A DNA stretch of 64,000 bases from Carallia brachiata (Eukaryota > Streptophyta > Magnoliopsida > Malpighiales > Rhizophoraceae), in NCBI GenBank assembly GCA_021464245.1, contig JADCRB010000043.1, forward strand, positions 214,168 through 278,167, in the 5' to 3' direction. Shown here piece by piece: positions 14,040 to 23,280 of this stretch. Position 1 is the stretch's first letter. The number at the start of each line of letters is the position of its first letter. Below the pieces are notes generated by a model, which saw only the letters and a list, made by a program, of their open reading frames with translations, did no database searches and was not told the DNA's origin. A program made the translations under genes and the position numbers.

Positions 14040-15164
14040 TTATATTGATAAAAGAGAGGCCCAATCGATCTCATAAGAAGGATATTTATGCAACAAGAAA
14101 TTCCCGGAATCAACATCCAATGGCGCCTCCTCACAATCAAGGAACGTCAGCTCTGACAACGGCGAGGATCCGGCCGACCCCTCACTCTCCGTCAGAGCCG
14201 GGGATGGTGTCTCGAGTTTACAATCCTTGTCTGCAACGGCAACCTGCTGTGGCTGCTCCGGCGTCACGGCCTCAATTCGGGCTGCTGTTTTCTTCCTGCT
14301 CGACGAGTTGGATTGCTTCTCAGCTTTTCCTCCTTTCTGGGAATCAGCCAAGCTTTGACAGATGGCCTGAAGCTTGGCATCCACTGAGGAATGGAGAGGC
14401 TTGTACTCGCCGAACTCGCCCTCGACGTGGGACCCCTCGTGCCGGAGATTAGGGAAGTTGAGCCTAGCAAAGTCTCCGCGGAGCTTGTAAGCAGCCTTGT
14501 CGTAGGCCAAGGCCGCCTCCTCAGCCGTGTCGAAAGTACCGAGCCAAAGCCTTGTCCGATTCTTAGGGAGCCGGATCTCGGCGACCCATTTGCCCCAATG
14601 CCGCTGCCTTACTCCTCTGTAGAGCTTGGTGGGCTTTGGCGGCTGACCCGCTTGCTTCATGGGGACGGGCTTCGGACCCAACAAGTTAAGGCTACGATGG
14701 TGAGAAGAAGGTGGAGGTGGAGGACAGTAGCTCAAACCAAAGTTACAAATATTATTATGGTTTTGGCGGTGAATTTGGGACTGGATCTGATGGATCTGTG
14801 CAGGGGTGAGATTATTAAGCCCAATCAGACTCAAATTCTGATGACCCGACTGGCTGTTCATCGGGAACCCGGATGAAAACAGGTGGGTCGTCGAAGTTGA
14901 GCAAATATCTGGTAAAAGAAAGGGCTGCTGTTGTTGCTGGGGAGAAAAAGAAAGGAAATTGTGAGGAGGAGGAGAAAATGAAGCAAAATGGGAAATACAA
15001 GAAGAGGATGATTCTGAAGGAGATGGGGAGGCTGATGAGTAAGAAGCACTTTTCATAAAAGGTTCAAGCGCTTCCATTAACTCACCACCTCCAAAACCAT
15101 CTGATTGAAGAGGAGATCTGCTACAGTAGAAATCCATCGCAGCTGCCATGTCTAATATACTCAA
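14040..15164 (-). CDS. RAP2-4: AP2/ERF transcription factor, RAP2-4/WIND1 type (DREB A-6)
   Basis: An uninterrupted 374-codon frame with no intron in the coding part. Residues 181-239 form one AP2/ERF DNA-binding domain ([20 protein letters not shown] then [18 protein letters not shown]), including the RGV, WVAEIR and RAYD-like elements that contact GCC/DRE-type sites. The N terminus has Ser-rich and Gln-rich stretches, a [15 protein letters not shown] block, and a [14 protein letters not shown] segment. The C terminus ends in an acidic-aromatic [10 protein letters not shown] motif. These are hallmarks of the RAP2-4/RAP2-13 group (DREB A-6), known for roles in light, drought and wound responses and, for WIND1, in dedifferentiation. 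The start could instead be Met6 (15149), which matches the MAAAMDFY start of relatives; a 'ttag' just upstream may be the acceptor of a 5' UTR intron. A decayed duplicate lies at 57842-58480. The gene sits beside a retrotransposon cluster whose nearest LTR lies about 2 kb upstream of its start codon. Confidence 0.93.
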   Translation of the reverse strand: MSILDMAAAMDFYCSRSPLQSDGFGGGELMEALEPFMKSASYSSASPSPSESSSSCISHFASFSPPPHNFLSFSPQQQQQPFLLPDICSTSTTHLFSSGFPMNSQSGHQNLSLIGLNNLTPAQIHQIQSQIHRQNHNNICNFGLSYCPPPPPSSHHRSLNLLGPKPVPMKQAGQPPKPTKLYRGVRQRHWGKWVAEIRLPKNRTRLWLGTFDTAEEAALAYDKAAYKLRGDFARLNFPNLRHEGSHVEGEFGEYKPLHSSVDAKLQAICQSLADSQKGGKAEKQSNSSSRKKTAARIEAVTPEQPQQVAVADKDCKLETPSPALTESEGSAGSSPLSELTFLDCEEAPLDVDSGNFLLHKYPSYEIDWASLLSI

Positions 15165-15720
15165 AACAGAACAAAATTTTTTTAAAAAAAAATCTGGTTC
15201 TTGTTTAAATCTAAAGAAAAGGCCTTTGATAAAAAAAAACCCAAGAGAAAATTAAGAAAAAGAGATCAAAAGAGGTTAGGAAATAGACAACCCCTCTTGA
15301 ATCAAGAGCACAAAAAAATCAAACTTGAGGGACCAAAAAACAACCCTCAAAGCTGATTCAACAAAGCCGAAAAAAAAAAAAAAAAAAAAACAAAATTGCA
15401 AGAAAAACTAGAGAAAATTAACTTATAACAACAACCTGGATCTCGATTCTGAAAACACCTGGCTTTCTAAGAAATCCTTCTTAAGTTTGCTTTTTACCCA
15501 TAATTTGTTGAAAAACAAACCTAAAAATACCAGAGAACTTGAAAGACAGATAATTAACAGAAAGGGATTCAGAGAAGCGGGGTGCTACAGAGGGGGGAGA
15601 AAAACTTAGATTTAGAAACCCAGAAAACAAAGACAAAAGCCCAGATCAATTTCTCAAGAAGCACTCTTTTTCTTTTCCTCAAGTTTTTGAAAGTGTGAAT
15701 TTCTTGTCGAAGCCTTGTCC

Positions 15721-15730
15721 ATTATATAAG
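15721..15730 (-). promoter_or_regulatory. TATA box of the RAP2-4-like gene
   Basis: On the - strand the sequence reads cttatataat, about 560 bases upstream of the start codon. A purine-rich leader follows, with a likely intron before the coding start. Position and sequence fit a core promoter with a long, intron-containing 5' UTR (about 15165-15690). The leader from about 15200 to 15370 is also recognisable next to the duplicate at 58500-58670. Confidence 0.5.
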
Positions 15731-15749
15731 GAGGAGGGCCAGTGGGTGA

Positions 15750-17151
15750 GTTCCATAATTACCACTCTAATAAAATCATGTTTTGTTATTTTCTAACACC
15801 GAGAAAACTTAGCAGGCAAGCGGTAGTAAAAATACGATACTTGCGTAATAATTTGTATTATTAAATTATAAAAAAATATATTAATTTTTTTAAAAATAAA
15901 AATAAATAAATTATTAAATATTATTAAATTAATTATAAAATTTTACTTATTTTATTAAATATACTTGTATAGTCAAGCTTATTAACAATTCCGAAAAGAT
16001 TACATTTGCTTGCTTGCTTAATTATAGTTAAATAAATAAATTAAACGTGGGTTGGGTCACTATTGTTCATGACGTTTTGGGACTTCACTAATCAGTGACA
16101 TCGAGCCACTGGATGCGTGACACGTGCAATCATCAGGCTGACCTTACTGACACCTGTCCAGCACTCACCGTCGGGTGTCTGTAGCAAAGTTGTTGATGGC
16201 TTAAATTATGAATTTCAACTTTGTTGACTTTGTTTTGTGCGTTCCCATTTTCTTTTTCTTTATGTTTTTGTGGACGCTAATGCAACACCATCGGCCGATC
16301 ATATGTGGCCCATCATATGATAAAAATTCCACGCTCCACTGGCCGCATTGCTCAAATATTAATAAGTTGTTAAGGATACTAAGTCAGTGTAATGATAACA
16401 TTAATTTTTTTGTTCTGATAAGATAAGATTGTGACAATAAATTTTTAATTTAAATAATATTAATAATATATTATTAAATTTGAGATGAAGAATTTAAATT
16501 TTTAATTTTTTTAATTATATTATTTTTTTAATTAATTAATTTAAATTTAAAAAAATTTAAAAAAAATTATAAGATTACTGCGAAAGTGAATGCATTTCAT
16601 TTTTTTTTATAATTAACAAAGAGAGGCAGTGGATAAAACAACAGTGGATTGCGATTTTATTACCAGCCAAAAAAAAGTAGTTAGCAACATTTATAATCTG
16701 TTTGGGTGGTGAGATTTTAGTAAAAAAAATTATGTAAAAGAAAATTATAAAAAAAATATATTTTATTTTTAAGTTATATGAAAAAATTATGAAAAAAAGT
16801 ATATTAATAAAATTAAAAAAAAATTATATTTTTCTAATCAAATAAAGAAAATTATGTAAAAATACTCTTACAAATAATTAAATTATATCTTAATATTAAA
16901 GAAATAAAGTTAAAATATTTTAATCATTATATTTTTTTTTTTTTGAGATGATTGGTTTTAAAATCTTTGTTTGACACAAGACGTTGCAATCATTTTTCTG
17001 CACAATCATTTTTCCATAGTTGCCCGCCCACTAAATTTTGCGTTAGCTTCCTTATTTTCTTCCCATTTTCTTTCTCATAGAAAAACAGCTAACGAAAGAC
17101 GTATGTTAAGTATTTTAAGAGGCATCCCAGCGATTAAAATTTAGATATATG
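15750..17151. other. Upstream flank of RAP2-4, AT-rich, up to retrotransposon insertion
   Basis: Apart from the G-box region (16060-16200) this is AT-rich sequence with no gene. The patch at 16617-16690 (gagaggcagtggataaaac) is recognisable again at 58674-58745, so it belongs to the old segmental duplication. The last five bases before the LTR (atatg, 17147-17151) are the left target-site duplication of element 1. Confidence 0.5.
16117..16130. promoter_or_regulatory. G-box/ABRE-like site upstream of the RAP2-4-like gene
   Basis: The palindrome cacgtg (16121-16126) in the context gtgacacgtgcaat lies about 400 bases upstream of the TATA box of the - strand gene. ACACGTGC-type sites bind bZIP and bHLH factors and are frequent in ABA- or light-responsive promoters. 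A single site is suggestive only. Confidence 0.35.
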
Positions 17152-17961
17152 TGTAACGGGTAAATGTTAATTATAAAATAGTTAAATTCGAAAATATAAA
17201 AATAAATTATAAATAAAAATATAAAAATAAAAAAAAATTTATATGGGATCAACTTTCGTGATTCCTCTGATTAGTGTTCCTGTTTTGACTCCGTCAAGGG
17301 CTGTACGAGTTTAATTTTGACAGCAGTAAATTCCACAGCTTTTTCTTGAATTAGGTAGACTGAAACTGGATCTGAGGTACACGTCTGAACTACGTTTAAG
17401 AACCGCAGAGACTTGATTTGAACCGATCTGACTTAATTTCACCGAGAGTCGAAGGGACTTGTTCTCGAATGAGCTGTCTGGATTTTGCTGAGGGTCGTAT
17501 GAGGTTTGATCTCAGCCGGATTTGCAATATTTTGATATTTTCAGATCTATATTCTTAAAAATTCAGATCTAAAGCGATCAGATAATATAAACCCAAAAAT
17601 AACTTTAAAAATGCAAACAACAAATTTTTTGGGGCTTACCCCTGGAATATCTCTCAAAAAGGAGTTAGGAGAGTATACTACAGGGTAAAAATACGTAGGA
17701 AAAGGAGAAATTTTATTGAGAGATTTCAAAATTTTCTTTTTCTCTCAAACTCTCTGTATTTTTCTGTTTACAGATTTGCTGAATATATTTTGAACTGAGG
17801 GGCAGGGACCTATTTATATGGCTTCTTTCCCGTGTGAAAATATTGTGGAAAAGGAATATTTTTTTGAAAATATTTTTCAGCGTCGGCGTTGCCAATTTTG
17901 AAATTGGCAACGCCGACAAAAGACTTGACTTTTTCTTTTTTTTTTAAAAAATACGTTTACA
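17152..17961 (-). repeat. 3' LTR of element 1
   Basis: 810 bases with TG/CA ends (on the + strand tgtaacggg ... cgtttaca). It contains a TATA-like catataaata at 17811-17820 (-). A perfect palindrome lies at 17882-17917: 17-base arms gtcggcgttgccaattt with a 2-base loop, close to the U3 end. The paired LTR is 27110-27917. Confidence 0.93.
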
Positions 17962-18585
17962 AATATGATCCGTACCAAGTCTTGAAGTCGAGTTTAAAAC
18001 TTGAGATCTCCTGATGAACATTGAATGTTGAAATCTTTTATCTCTGATCATGTCTGCTGTTGTTTGATCGCAATAAAAACCTGATACGATTTTGAGAAAG
18101 TTAGCACCCCAGCCAATATAAAAATTGACATTCTGACTCCAGGTGCGGTCGAACTTCCATAGCTCGCAAAGGCTGGTAAAGGTTATTTGAAGTTCCAAAG
18201 CTCTAGTGAGAATGATCCGGTAGGCAAAAAACTTGAACCTCCCCAAGAGAAAGGCCCAGGATTTCGGAACTTTAAGACCGGCACACAGAGAGACTGACTG
18301 TAGTGATGATTCCCAAGTCTGCTTCGACGTAAAGAGAGTAGTTGGAACTTCCCTGCACGTCACCGCATCCAAAGGAAGATTAGGATGATTGCAGCTTCTC
18401 ATTCCTCTGTAATAGATGTGAATTAAGGAGAGTAGTTGGAACTCCATGACACCGATGGCATTAGAGACTGAGTTTCGAGGGCTTTTAGAAATCCCTCGAG
18501 GAGGACCACTTCTTCTTTTCTTAGCTCGTGCGCCTCCAACTTCATGATCAAAAAACTTTCTAAAACAAGTGCAGAGACTAGCCAT
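17944..18585 (-). CDS. ORFx, accessory reading frame of unknown function in element 1
   Basis: A 213-codon frame in the same sense as gag-pol, starting MASLCTCFRKFF. It is preceded by a conserved TATA-like sequence at 18641-18653. Shared blocks across the three elements include KFFDxEVGGARxKK near the start, EFQxxSLxxIY, REVPTTLxTS and SRLGxDH. It has no motif that I recognise. There is no signal peptide or clear membrane helix from the chosen Met, which argues against an envelope. In elements 2 and 3 the frame runs up to the polypurine tract and ends on TAA made by LTR bases. In element 1 a roughly 45-base deletion removed that end, so the frame reads into the LTR and stops at 17944. An upstream Met (18765) gives a longer frame, but the intervening region is a probable promoter. 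Function is unknown; a second captured host gene is possible. Confidence 0.5.
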   Translation of the reverse strand: MASLCTCFRKFFDHEVGGARAKKRRSGPPRGISKSPRNSVSNAIGVMEFQLLSLIHIYYRGMRSCNHPNLPLDAVTCREVPTTLFTSKQTWESSLQSVSLCAGLKVPKSWAFLLGRFKFFAYRIILTRALELQITFTSLCELWKFDRTWSQNVNFYIGWGANFLKIVSGFYCDQTTADMIRDKRFQHSMFIRRSQVLNSTSRLGTDHICKRIF

Positions 18586-18640
18586 TTTCTTTTTGAGATA
18601 AAGAAGAGTTGAGGGGTTAGTATTACAATTCGAGCATGCA

Positions 18641-18653
18641 GGATATATATACA
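18641..18653 (-). promoter_or_regulatory. TATA-like sequence upstream of ORFx (element 1)
   Basis: On the - strand tgtatatatatcc lies about 55 bases before the ORFx start codon. Counterparts exist in element 2 (tatatatcc at 32247-32256) and element 3 (43771-43781), each followed by a conserved 'tgcatg'. Conservation in three diverged copies supports, but does not prove, an internal promoter. Confidence 0.4.
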
Positions 18654-18773
18654 AACAATAAAAAGTTGTTTTTTTTTTAAACGTCAAAAAGAAGGTACGC
18701 AGAATCGAGTAAGGTCCTCCACGTCCCTTTCTTCCATAAGAGACAAAAGAGGCAGCGGCTGACAAGGGTTACG

Positions 18774-18853
18774 AAAGTCGTTACCGTGCGCTGCAGAAAT
18801 CGTTGCTGTGTGCTGCAAAAGTCGTTGTCGTGCGCTGCAGAAGTCGTTGTACC
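18774..18853. repeat. 22-23-bp minisatellite between the WUS-like gene and ORFx
   Basis: About 3.5 tandem units of the type aagtcgttgtcgtgcgctgcag. Element 3 has a similar array at about 43890-43960, and element 2 a shorter remnant at about 32368-32430. It lies just after the stop codon of the WUS-like gene. Confidence 0.7.
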
Positions 18854-18861
18854 TTATCTTA

Positions 18862-19107
18862 TCAGTCGTCTTGGCGGGGCCTGAGGCGCAGCCCTAAGTC
18901 AAACTCGGCCTCGTCTGGTGGGCTGATGATGTTGACATCGCTTGAGTCTCCCGGCTCGTTGATGCTGCTGGAATATTCTGGGAAGAGATGAAAAGTTTCG
19001 CCGGAATGACTTCCTTCTACTAGAAAAGTCCCTCATGAACTTAAGTACTTAGGAGGAATGAACCCTTGACTAACTCCGTAAGACCACAAGGACCAGTACG
19101 CATGCTC
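18862..19107 (-). pseudogene. C-terminal part of the WUS-like gene in element 1 (WUS box and EAR motif)
   Basis: This continues in the same reading frame as the homeodomain ORF after its TGA at 19108. One further in-frame TGA interrupts it (near 19034). It then encodes TFHLFP (18979-18996), matching the WUS box pattern TLxLFP, an acidic stretch, and LGLRL (18883-18897), matching the LxLxL EAR repression motif. It ends on TGA at 18862-18864. In element 3 the same places read TLPLFL and LELRL, and the first TGA is TGG. The stops in element 1 therefore look like secondary point mutations in a once longer protein of about 208 residues. Confidence 0.72.
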
Positions 19108-19611
19108 TCACAGGCTACGGCTTTGATTGTTATAGCCTGAAGAGACCATTGCAGTGGTAGAACTCAGACTTGCTTCATTTGAGGGTGAAGTCGTACCGGT
19201 GGGATCTACTATCGAAACGTTAGACTGTTCTTTGGAAAAAGCAGCTCTCAGTGCTGGTTTCTTCCTACTTCTCCGATTCTGGAACCAATAAAACACATTT
19301 TTGCCTTCGATTGCCCCAAGCGGGCGCAATTGTGAGACAAGTTGGTAAATCTGAGATGCATTAACAATAATACCTCCATTGTTGTGGAAGACTTCCTCCA
19401 AAATTTGCAGTTGTACCATGGTTGGTTGCCACCTTGTGCGGGGTAACCTTTTTTCTCCCTTGTCTAGAGGTTTAGCAACTGGTTCATCTTTCTTGTGACA
19501 GAGGAGCAAAGGTCTGGTATGTGGTGAATATCGGTTGAGACTGATGCTTGGTTTCAGACTCAAACCCTCCGTCGCTTTTATATTTTTGGGTCGTTCACAA
19601 TTTATACTCAT
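19108..19611 (-). CDS. WUSCHEL-type homeodomain protein captured by the retrotransposon (element 1)
   Basis: A 167-codon open frame. Residues 58-119 (19255-19440) form a WOX homeodomain: TRWQPT, then ILEEVFHNN, QIYQLVSQLR, and IEGKNVFYWFQNRRSRKK as recognition helix. The IEGKNVFYWFQN core is typical of the WUS clade; NRRSR recalls WOX11/12. WOX proteins are plant DNA-binding regulators of stem-cell and organ founder fate. No intron interrupts the homeobox. Elements 2 and 3 have one extra base near 19487, restoring an ATG that opens directly into this frame (MEPV or MELV). The original start was thus probably at 19487, and the upstream codons from 19611 are likely leader; a 1-nt deletion in element 1 fused the two. 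The original protein continued to 18862 (separate entry). Homeodomain residues are intact here, unlike in the other two copies. Alternative: a dead remnant with no present function. Confidence 0.82.
   Translation of the reverse strand: MSINCERPKNIKATEGLSLKPSISLNRYSPHTRPLLLCHKKDEPVAKPLDKGEKRLPRTRWQPTMVQLQILEEVFHNNGGIIVNASQIYQLVSQLRPLGAIEGKNVFYWFQNRRSRKKPALRAAFSKEQSNVSIVDPTGTTSPSNEASLSSTTAMVSSGYNNQSRSL
19576..19606 (-). promoter_or_regulatory. TATA-like sequences upstream of the WUS-like gene (element 1)
   Basis: On the - strand tataaat (19600-19606) and aaatataaaag (19576-19586) lie about 115 and 95 bases before the probable original ATG at 19487. A ccaat-containing stretch lies about 30 bases further upstream. 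The same two TATA-like sequences occur at the same places in elements 2 and 3. This suggests the gene kept or acquired its own promoter; no expression evidence is available. Confidence 0.42.
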
Positions 19612-19614
19612 GCG

Positions 19615-19926
19615 GGTCAGGAGTTGGATTGGATTTTGAACTTGGGTTCTGGACTGTGTCTGGAACTTGGAATTTTTGGGTTTTGGGCTTTGGATTAGAT
19701 TTGGTTCGAGTGTTTGGGCTTCTAGACTTAGATTTTTTTTTTTTTTGGGATTTGAGTCGGTTGTTTGGGTTTTGGATCTGGACTTTTGGATTTAGGTCGA
19801 GTGTTTGGGCTTCGAGTTTTCTGAATTGGGCTCAAGTGTTTGGGCTTAGATTTTTGGATTTGAATTTTCGCTTGGACTTTCAGATCGGGACTTCCCAACT
19901 TTTTTTTTCATTTTTTTTTATTTTTT

Positions 19927-19970
<44 letters not shown>

Positions 19971-19974
19971 ATAT
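19615..19974. repeat. A-rich tract and degenerate repeats between integrase and the WUS-like gene
   Basis: Immediately after the integrase stop (TAA at 19975-19977) the sense strand has a long A-rich run (19900-19966). About 290 bases of degenerate repeats follow, with units like ggtcgagtgtttgggcttc on the + strand. Equivalent A-rich runs and repeats occur in element 2 (about 33250-33610) and element 3 (about 44740-45070). The A run might be a relic of a polyadenylated captured transcript or simple expansion. Confidence 0.6.
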
Positions 19975-21294
19975 TTACACATAATATTGTTTCAGAAATT
20001 TACCATTGATGGGCCGATTCGGACGCCTTCTTGGTCTGACAGCATGTAAGCGTTGTGAGTAGGCCTCCTGCACTAAGTATGGCCCGTCCCATTTGGAAGT
20101 AAGCTTGTCACCAGGCCGATGCTTCATGTTGATGGGCCGTCGCACTGCAAGAACAAGGTCTCCAACTTGAAAAGATCGAGGGCGGACCCTGCGGTTGAAC
20201 GTGTTGGTGAGCCGGGCTTGGTAGCACTCAAGTTGCTGTTGTGCTTCGAGCCTCCTTTCATCGAGGCTTCTAACTCATCCAGACGTAGGCGAGCATTCTC
20301 CTCCTGTGTGAGTCCTTCCAGAACAGCCATGCGCAGGATGGAATCTGTGTTTCCAACGGCAGTATTGCTTCGACACCGTAGACAAGTGAGTATGGCGTCG
20401 CCTGTGTTGGAGTCCGGTAAGTTGTACGATACGCCCATAATGCCTCCGGAATTCTGTCATGCCAATCTCTTTTGGATTTAGAGACTACCTTCCGCAACAG
20501 GTTGCATAAGGTCTTGTTGAATGCTTCGGCCAAGCCATTTGCTGGGGCATTGTACATGGATGACTTGTACTGCTTGAACTTGAACTTCTCGCAGAGCTTG
20601 TCGATAAGCTGTTGTAGAACTGCTTACCATTATCAGTGATGATGAATCGAGGGACTCCATAGCGATAGATCAGCTGAGTCCGGATGAAATTGGCAACATG
20701 CTCCTTCTTTACCTCTCTAAGTGGAATGGCTTCAGCCCATTTTGAGAAGTAGTCGGTTGCTGCGAGGATGTACAGGTGACCAGGGATGACTTTGGCAAGG
20801 GCCCCACTAAGTCGAGACCCCAAGCTTCAAAGGGCCAGGATGAGACAGTTGGATGCAGTGGCTCCGGTGGTTGATGTATGTAATTCGCATGAAATTGACA
20901 AGCTTGACAAGTTTTAGCAAACTCAATTGAATCACGTACCATGGTTGGCCAGTAGTATCCCATCCTTCTGAGGAAGTGCAACTTAGGCCCGATTGATGTC
21001 CGCCACAAACACCAGAATGTGCTTCAGTGAGAGCCTGTTTTGCCTCTTCATTGCTAGGCAGCGAAGAAGAAACTCCATCAAAAGACCTTCGATACAGAGC
21101 ATCCTTGAGATATATGAAGCGGGGAGCTCGTCGTTGAATTTCTGTCTTATGACGACGATCTTCGGGCAGCTTCCCGTGCTGTAGTAGTCAATGATTGGTT
21201 GGCGCCAATCCTCGTCCTCCGCGAGACGTACAGATACAGCGTTGGCTGCTGTAGTTTCTTCATCATCCTTTGTGGCACTATCCATTTCTGGCAT
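19975..21294 (-). pseudogene. Integrase region of element 1, frameshifted
   Basis: Split over several frames. Recognisable parts are a zinc-binding segment (TCQACQFH with upstream histidines), the catalytic core (WGLDLVGPLP, ATDYFSKW, ITDNGKQF, and the Gly-Leu-Ala-Glu helix), and a C-terminal module with WDGPY, a GPY/F-type element that ends QYYV. Integrase joins the cDNA to the host genome. Breaks are 1-2 base indels relative to element 3, which is otherwise virtually identical here. The indels may be consensus errors rather than real decay. Confidence 0.85.
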
Positions 21295-21349
21295 ACGGCA
21301 ACAACTGTAGCCTGGATTTCTGACTTTGCAAGAGAAGTGGCCAGGTTAG

Positions 21350-22148
21350 CCAACGCGTCTGCCTGAGTTTTCTCGTCGAGGCACATGCTCCAAGGTGATG
21401 CTTTCAAATTCATCCATTAGCTGTCGAGCACGTTGATGGTAAGGCGCAAGGTCCTCTTCTTCACATCATACAATCCTGTAAGTTGGTTGATGACGAGCTG
21501 GGAATCTCCATGGACTTCTATAGTTGGAATCTTCATATCGACAGCCATTTGAAGACCAATGATCAAAGCCTGGTATTCAGCAACATTATTTGAACATAAC
21601 TCACCGAGAATGATAGCATATGGTAGTATTTGTCGTTGAGGAGTGACAAACACTATGCCGGCACCAGCACCATCACGCCTTGCTGCACCATCAAAGAACA
21701 TCGTCCATGGTGGCAGTGTCTCAATGTAAAAGACCTCTTCATCTGGAAGATCATCTGTGAACTCCCAATCTGACGGAACAGGGTGATCTGCAAGGAAGTC
21801 TGCTAGAGCTTGTCCTTTGACTGCTTTTTGAGGCACGTAGACAATGTCGTAGCTTTGTAGGATTACTGCCCACTTGGCAAGTCGTCCTGACAAGATTGGT
21901 CTAGATAAGATATATTTGACAGGATCAGCTCTGGCAATGAGACGTACCGTGTGAGCTTGCATGTAGTGCCTCAGCTTGTCAATGGCAAAGAACAGTGCTA
22001 GACATGTCTTTTCAATGGGCGAATAACTCAGCTCCGGACCGTTTAGTGTTCTGCTCAAGTAGTACAGGGCAACTTCCTTTCCCTGCTCATTTTCCTGTGC
22101 AAGCAAGGCTCCCAAAGATCTTTCCTGCGCTGCAATGTAGAGAATCAA
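21350..22148 (-). pseudogene. RNase H plus second, archaeal-type RNase H region of element 1
   Basis: A 243-codon open segment starts in the gypsy RNase H (SPIEKTCLALFFAIDKLRHY), passes through a tether (KAVKGQALADFLADHP), and enters a second RNase H with FFDGAA, AEYQAL and HGDSQLVI, carrying the expected acidic residues. The final DALANLA segment lies in another frame after a 1-nt loss near 21460. Two RNase H domains before integrase are characteristic of Tat/Ogre-type elements. Confidence 0.88.
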
Positions 22149-23083
22149 CGACTTTCCTTGAATTGGAGCACCAGGACGGTGGATTGGAAAGGTACTTCTT
22201 TATGCTCTCAAAGGCTTTGCTGCAAGCTTCGTCCCACTCGAAGTTGACATCCTTCTTCATCAACCGATGGAAAGGTTGACATCTCCCAGCTAAATTGGAG
22301 ATGAAACGGCGAATGTAGGCCAGCTTTCCTTGTAGACTTCGCAGCTCGTGCAGGTTTTTAGGTTCAGGCATCTTTTGAATTGCCTCAACCTTTGACTGAT
22401 CAACTTCGATTCCACGATGGCGCACCACGAACCCAAGAAACTTTCCTGATGTGACACCGAATGCGCACTTGAGAGGGTTCATTTTGAGCTGATGCCTCCG
22501 AAGTCTTTCGAACACTGTCTTGAGATCCTCGAGGTGGTCTTTGCGCTTCTTAGTCTTTACAACTAAGTCATCAACATAACATTCTACAATCTTGTGCAGC
22601 ATGTCATCAAAAATTTTTTGCATAGCACGTTGATAAGTGGCGCCAGCATTTTTCAATCCAAACGGCATAACTTTGTAGCAGTATATACCTTTTGGGGTGC
22701 GGAATGCTGTCAACTCCTCGTCTTCTGGTGCCATTCTGATTTGGTTATAGCCTGAAGAACCATCCATGAAGACAATGCTTCGTGACCCGTTGTTGCATCG
22801 ACTGTGATCTCCGTTATGGGCAACGGAAAGTCATCTTTCGGGCAGGCCTGTTAAGATCTCGAAAATCAACACATACCCTCAACTGTCCATTCTTTTTCTT
22901 ACCGGGACAATGTTGGCAATCCACGTTGGGTAGGTGACCTCTCGGATGAAGCCAGCATTGATCAGCTTGTTCACCTCCTCCTCGATTTGTGGAATGAGTT
23001 CCGGGCGGAACCGTCGTTGTGGCTGCTTGACAGAACGAACACCCTTCTTTACTGCTAGACGATGCACCGCAATTTTGGGTCAA
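22087..23083 (-). pseudogene. Reverse transcriptase region of element 1
   Basis: The longest open part is 226 codons (22087-22767). It has MDGSSGYNQI, FGLKNAGATYQR and the catalytic YVDDLVVK motif of gypsy reverse transcriptases. N-terminal segments (NKLINAGFIREV, VCVDFRDLN) sit in other frames at 22814-23083 because of small indels. The domain copies element RNA into cDNA. Compared with element 3, which itself has an internal deletion near 48094, the sequence is the same apart from indels. Confidence 0.9.
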
Positions 23084-23280
23084 GTCCAGGCATTTCTTTG
23101 TAACTCCATGCGAACACGTCCCTGTATTGACTTAATACCTGAACATATTCTTGCTCTTCTTCTGCAGTAGTAGAAGCACTTACAAATGTAGGTCGAGGAT
23201 CTTCCGGAGAGCCAAGATTGACCTCCTTGAGTTCATCAACAGTTGCTTGGCCACCATCTTCAAGTTCCGGGGGAGCCTCC

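Noticed and set aside
13931..14876. Long + strand frames opposite the RAP2-4-like gene
   Set aside because: They are antisense shadows of a clear AP2/ERF coding sequence and resemble no protein.
17944..18585. ORFx as a plant mobile domain protein
   Set aside because: I see none of the aromatic/Trp motifs of that domain, and the frame is too short.
17944..18765. ORFx as a retroviral-type envelope
   Set aside because: No signal peptide, no cleavage site and no clear transmembrane anchor from the likely start. The hydrophobic codons lie upstream in the presumed promoter.
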